Source: Streptomyces sp. NBC_01446 (GTDB lineage Bacteria > Actinomycetota > Actinomycetes > Streptomycetales > Streptomycetaceae). From it: a DNA stretch of 64,000 nucleotides. Each line of letters opens with the position of its first letter. The first letter of the stretch is position 1. The notes below the pieces were generated by a model. It was not told the DNA's origin. It saw only the letters and a list, made by a program, of their open reading frames with translations, and did not search any database. This document shows, piece by piece, positions 63,648-64,000 of this stretch. Both the position numbers and the translations under genes were made by a program. Location: the NCBI RefSeq assembly GCF_026340095.1, contig NZ_JAPEPO010000001.1, forward strand, positions 3,006,501-3,070,500. Direction: 5' to 3'.

Positions 63648-64000
63648 TCATCCGATGGCCTCCCTCGTGTTGCGTCCGTCGATGCCGTCCAGCACGCCGA
63701 ACGCCGGCGGGACCGGCTCGTTGGCGACGTACAGGCGCTCGGCCACGCGGCGCGGCAGCGGCAGATGCTCGAAGGTGCCGCGCACACGGTGGTCGTGGCC
63801 GAGCGGGTGCGGCACGAAGCGGGAGACCGTCGAGATCCTGAACTGCTCGCGGCCGTGCGAGACCAGCAGGGCGATCTCGGTGACCTTGCGCGAGCCGTCG
63901 GCGTGCCGGGTGAGCTGGACGAGGACGTCGACAGCCGAGTTGATCTGGTCCTTGAGCGCCTCGAACGGGATCTGCACCTCGGACATGGACCCGAGGGTCT
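63648..64000 (-). CDS. tadA: Tad/Flp pilus ATPase TadA (CpaF), C-terminal part
   Basis: The minus-strand frame enters from the window edge and ends at 63648. It encodes the conserved C-terminus of CpaF/TadA secretion ATPases: MSEVQIPFEALKDQINSAVD, then VLVQLTRHADGSRKVTEIAL and the actinobacterial tail RRVAERLYVANEPVPPAFGV. The Walker motifs lie outside the window. It powers pilus assembly with TadB and TadC, encoded directly downstream. Confidence 0.93.
   Translation of the reverse strand, partial: TLGSMSEVQIPFEALKDQINSAVDVLVQLTRHADGSRKVTEIALLVSHGREQFRISTVSRFVPHPLGHDHRVRGTFEHLPLPRRVAERLYVANEPVPPAFGVLDGIDGRNTREAIG

Overview
The window reads as chromosomal DNA from a Streptomyces or a very close relative. 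GC content is very high with strong third-position GC bias, GTG starts are frequent, and the gene set is typical: WhiB-type regulator, DUF1707, DUF6542, DUF4245, actinobacterial polyphosphate glucokinase, PIN-PhoH, ahpCD-oxyR, several SpoIIE-type phosphatases and a Tad pilus locus. No rRNA, tRNA, CRISPR array, insertion sequence or prophage was seen. The strain cannot be named from the sequence.

Layout. 1-7.2 kb: a partial membrane protein, a TPM-domain protein followed by a PspA/IM30 protein, a large PAS-PAS-GAF-SpoIIE-HATPase phosphatase and a stand-alone anti-sigma-type ATPase. 7.4-10.9 kb: a Nudix hydrolase, a SPOR-like small protein, an NCS1 purine/cytosine-type permease with an unusual cysteine-rich tail, and a GntR/UTRA regulator. 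11.1-13.8 kb: a secreted GH65 glycoside hydrolase. 13.9-18.3 kb: sodium:solute symporter, DUF3311 subunit, amidase and two-module AsnC regulator, probably one uptake-and-hydrolysis unit. 18.4-34 kb: a housekeeping block with ychF, DUF6542, ppgK, ispH, an APC permease, xseAB, a nitroreductase-fold reductase, DUF4245, glpX, a WhiB protein, DUF1707, class I fumarase, a secreted SGNH hydrolase-lectin and fumC.

34-42 kb: a DUF402 protein, a methyltransferase, a second SpoIIE phosphatase, a class A penicillin-binding protein, and a Uma2 gene abutting the decayed 3' end of an SPFH-domain operon. 41.8-45.4 kb: a translationally coupled padR-ABC ATPase-FtsX permease unit with a likely autoregulatory operator. 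45.5-47.6 kb: oxyR divergent from ahpC-ahpD. 47.7-54.6 kb: AI-2E family permease, secreted lytic transglycosylase-like protein, PIN-PhoH protein, short cis-prenyltransferase, aldo-keto reductase and a small membrane protein. 54.6-58.5 kb: a probable 6C-type small RNA, DUF192, a methyltransferase, a cytochrome P450 and a stretch of degenerate sequence. 58.5-64 kb (minus strand): a Tad/Flp pilus locus (tadA C-terminus, tadB, tadC, frameshifted lipoprotein, Flp pilin, TadE-like protein probably starting at CTG, lipoprotein, OmpA-like protein).

Most convergent gene ends are closed by long perfect GC hairpins (13-25 bp) without U tracts; these are listed. The most unusual observations are the cysteine-rich tail on the NCS1 permease, the SPFH remnant fused to a Uma2 locus, the frameshifted pilus-locus lipoprotein, the C-rich-loop RNA, the in-frame 15-bp minisatellite in the large phosphatase and several unassigned operator-like palindromes. 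I did not find a clearly undescribed multi-gene system.
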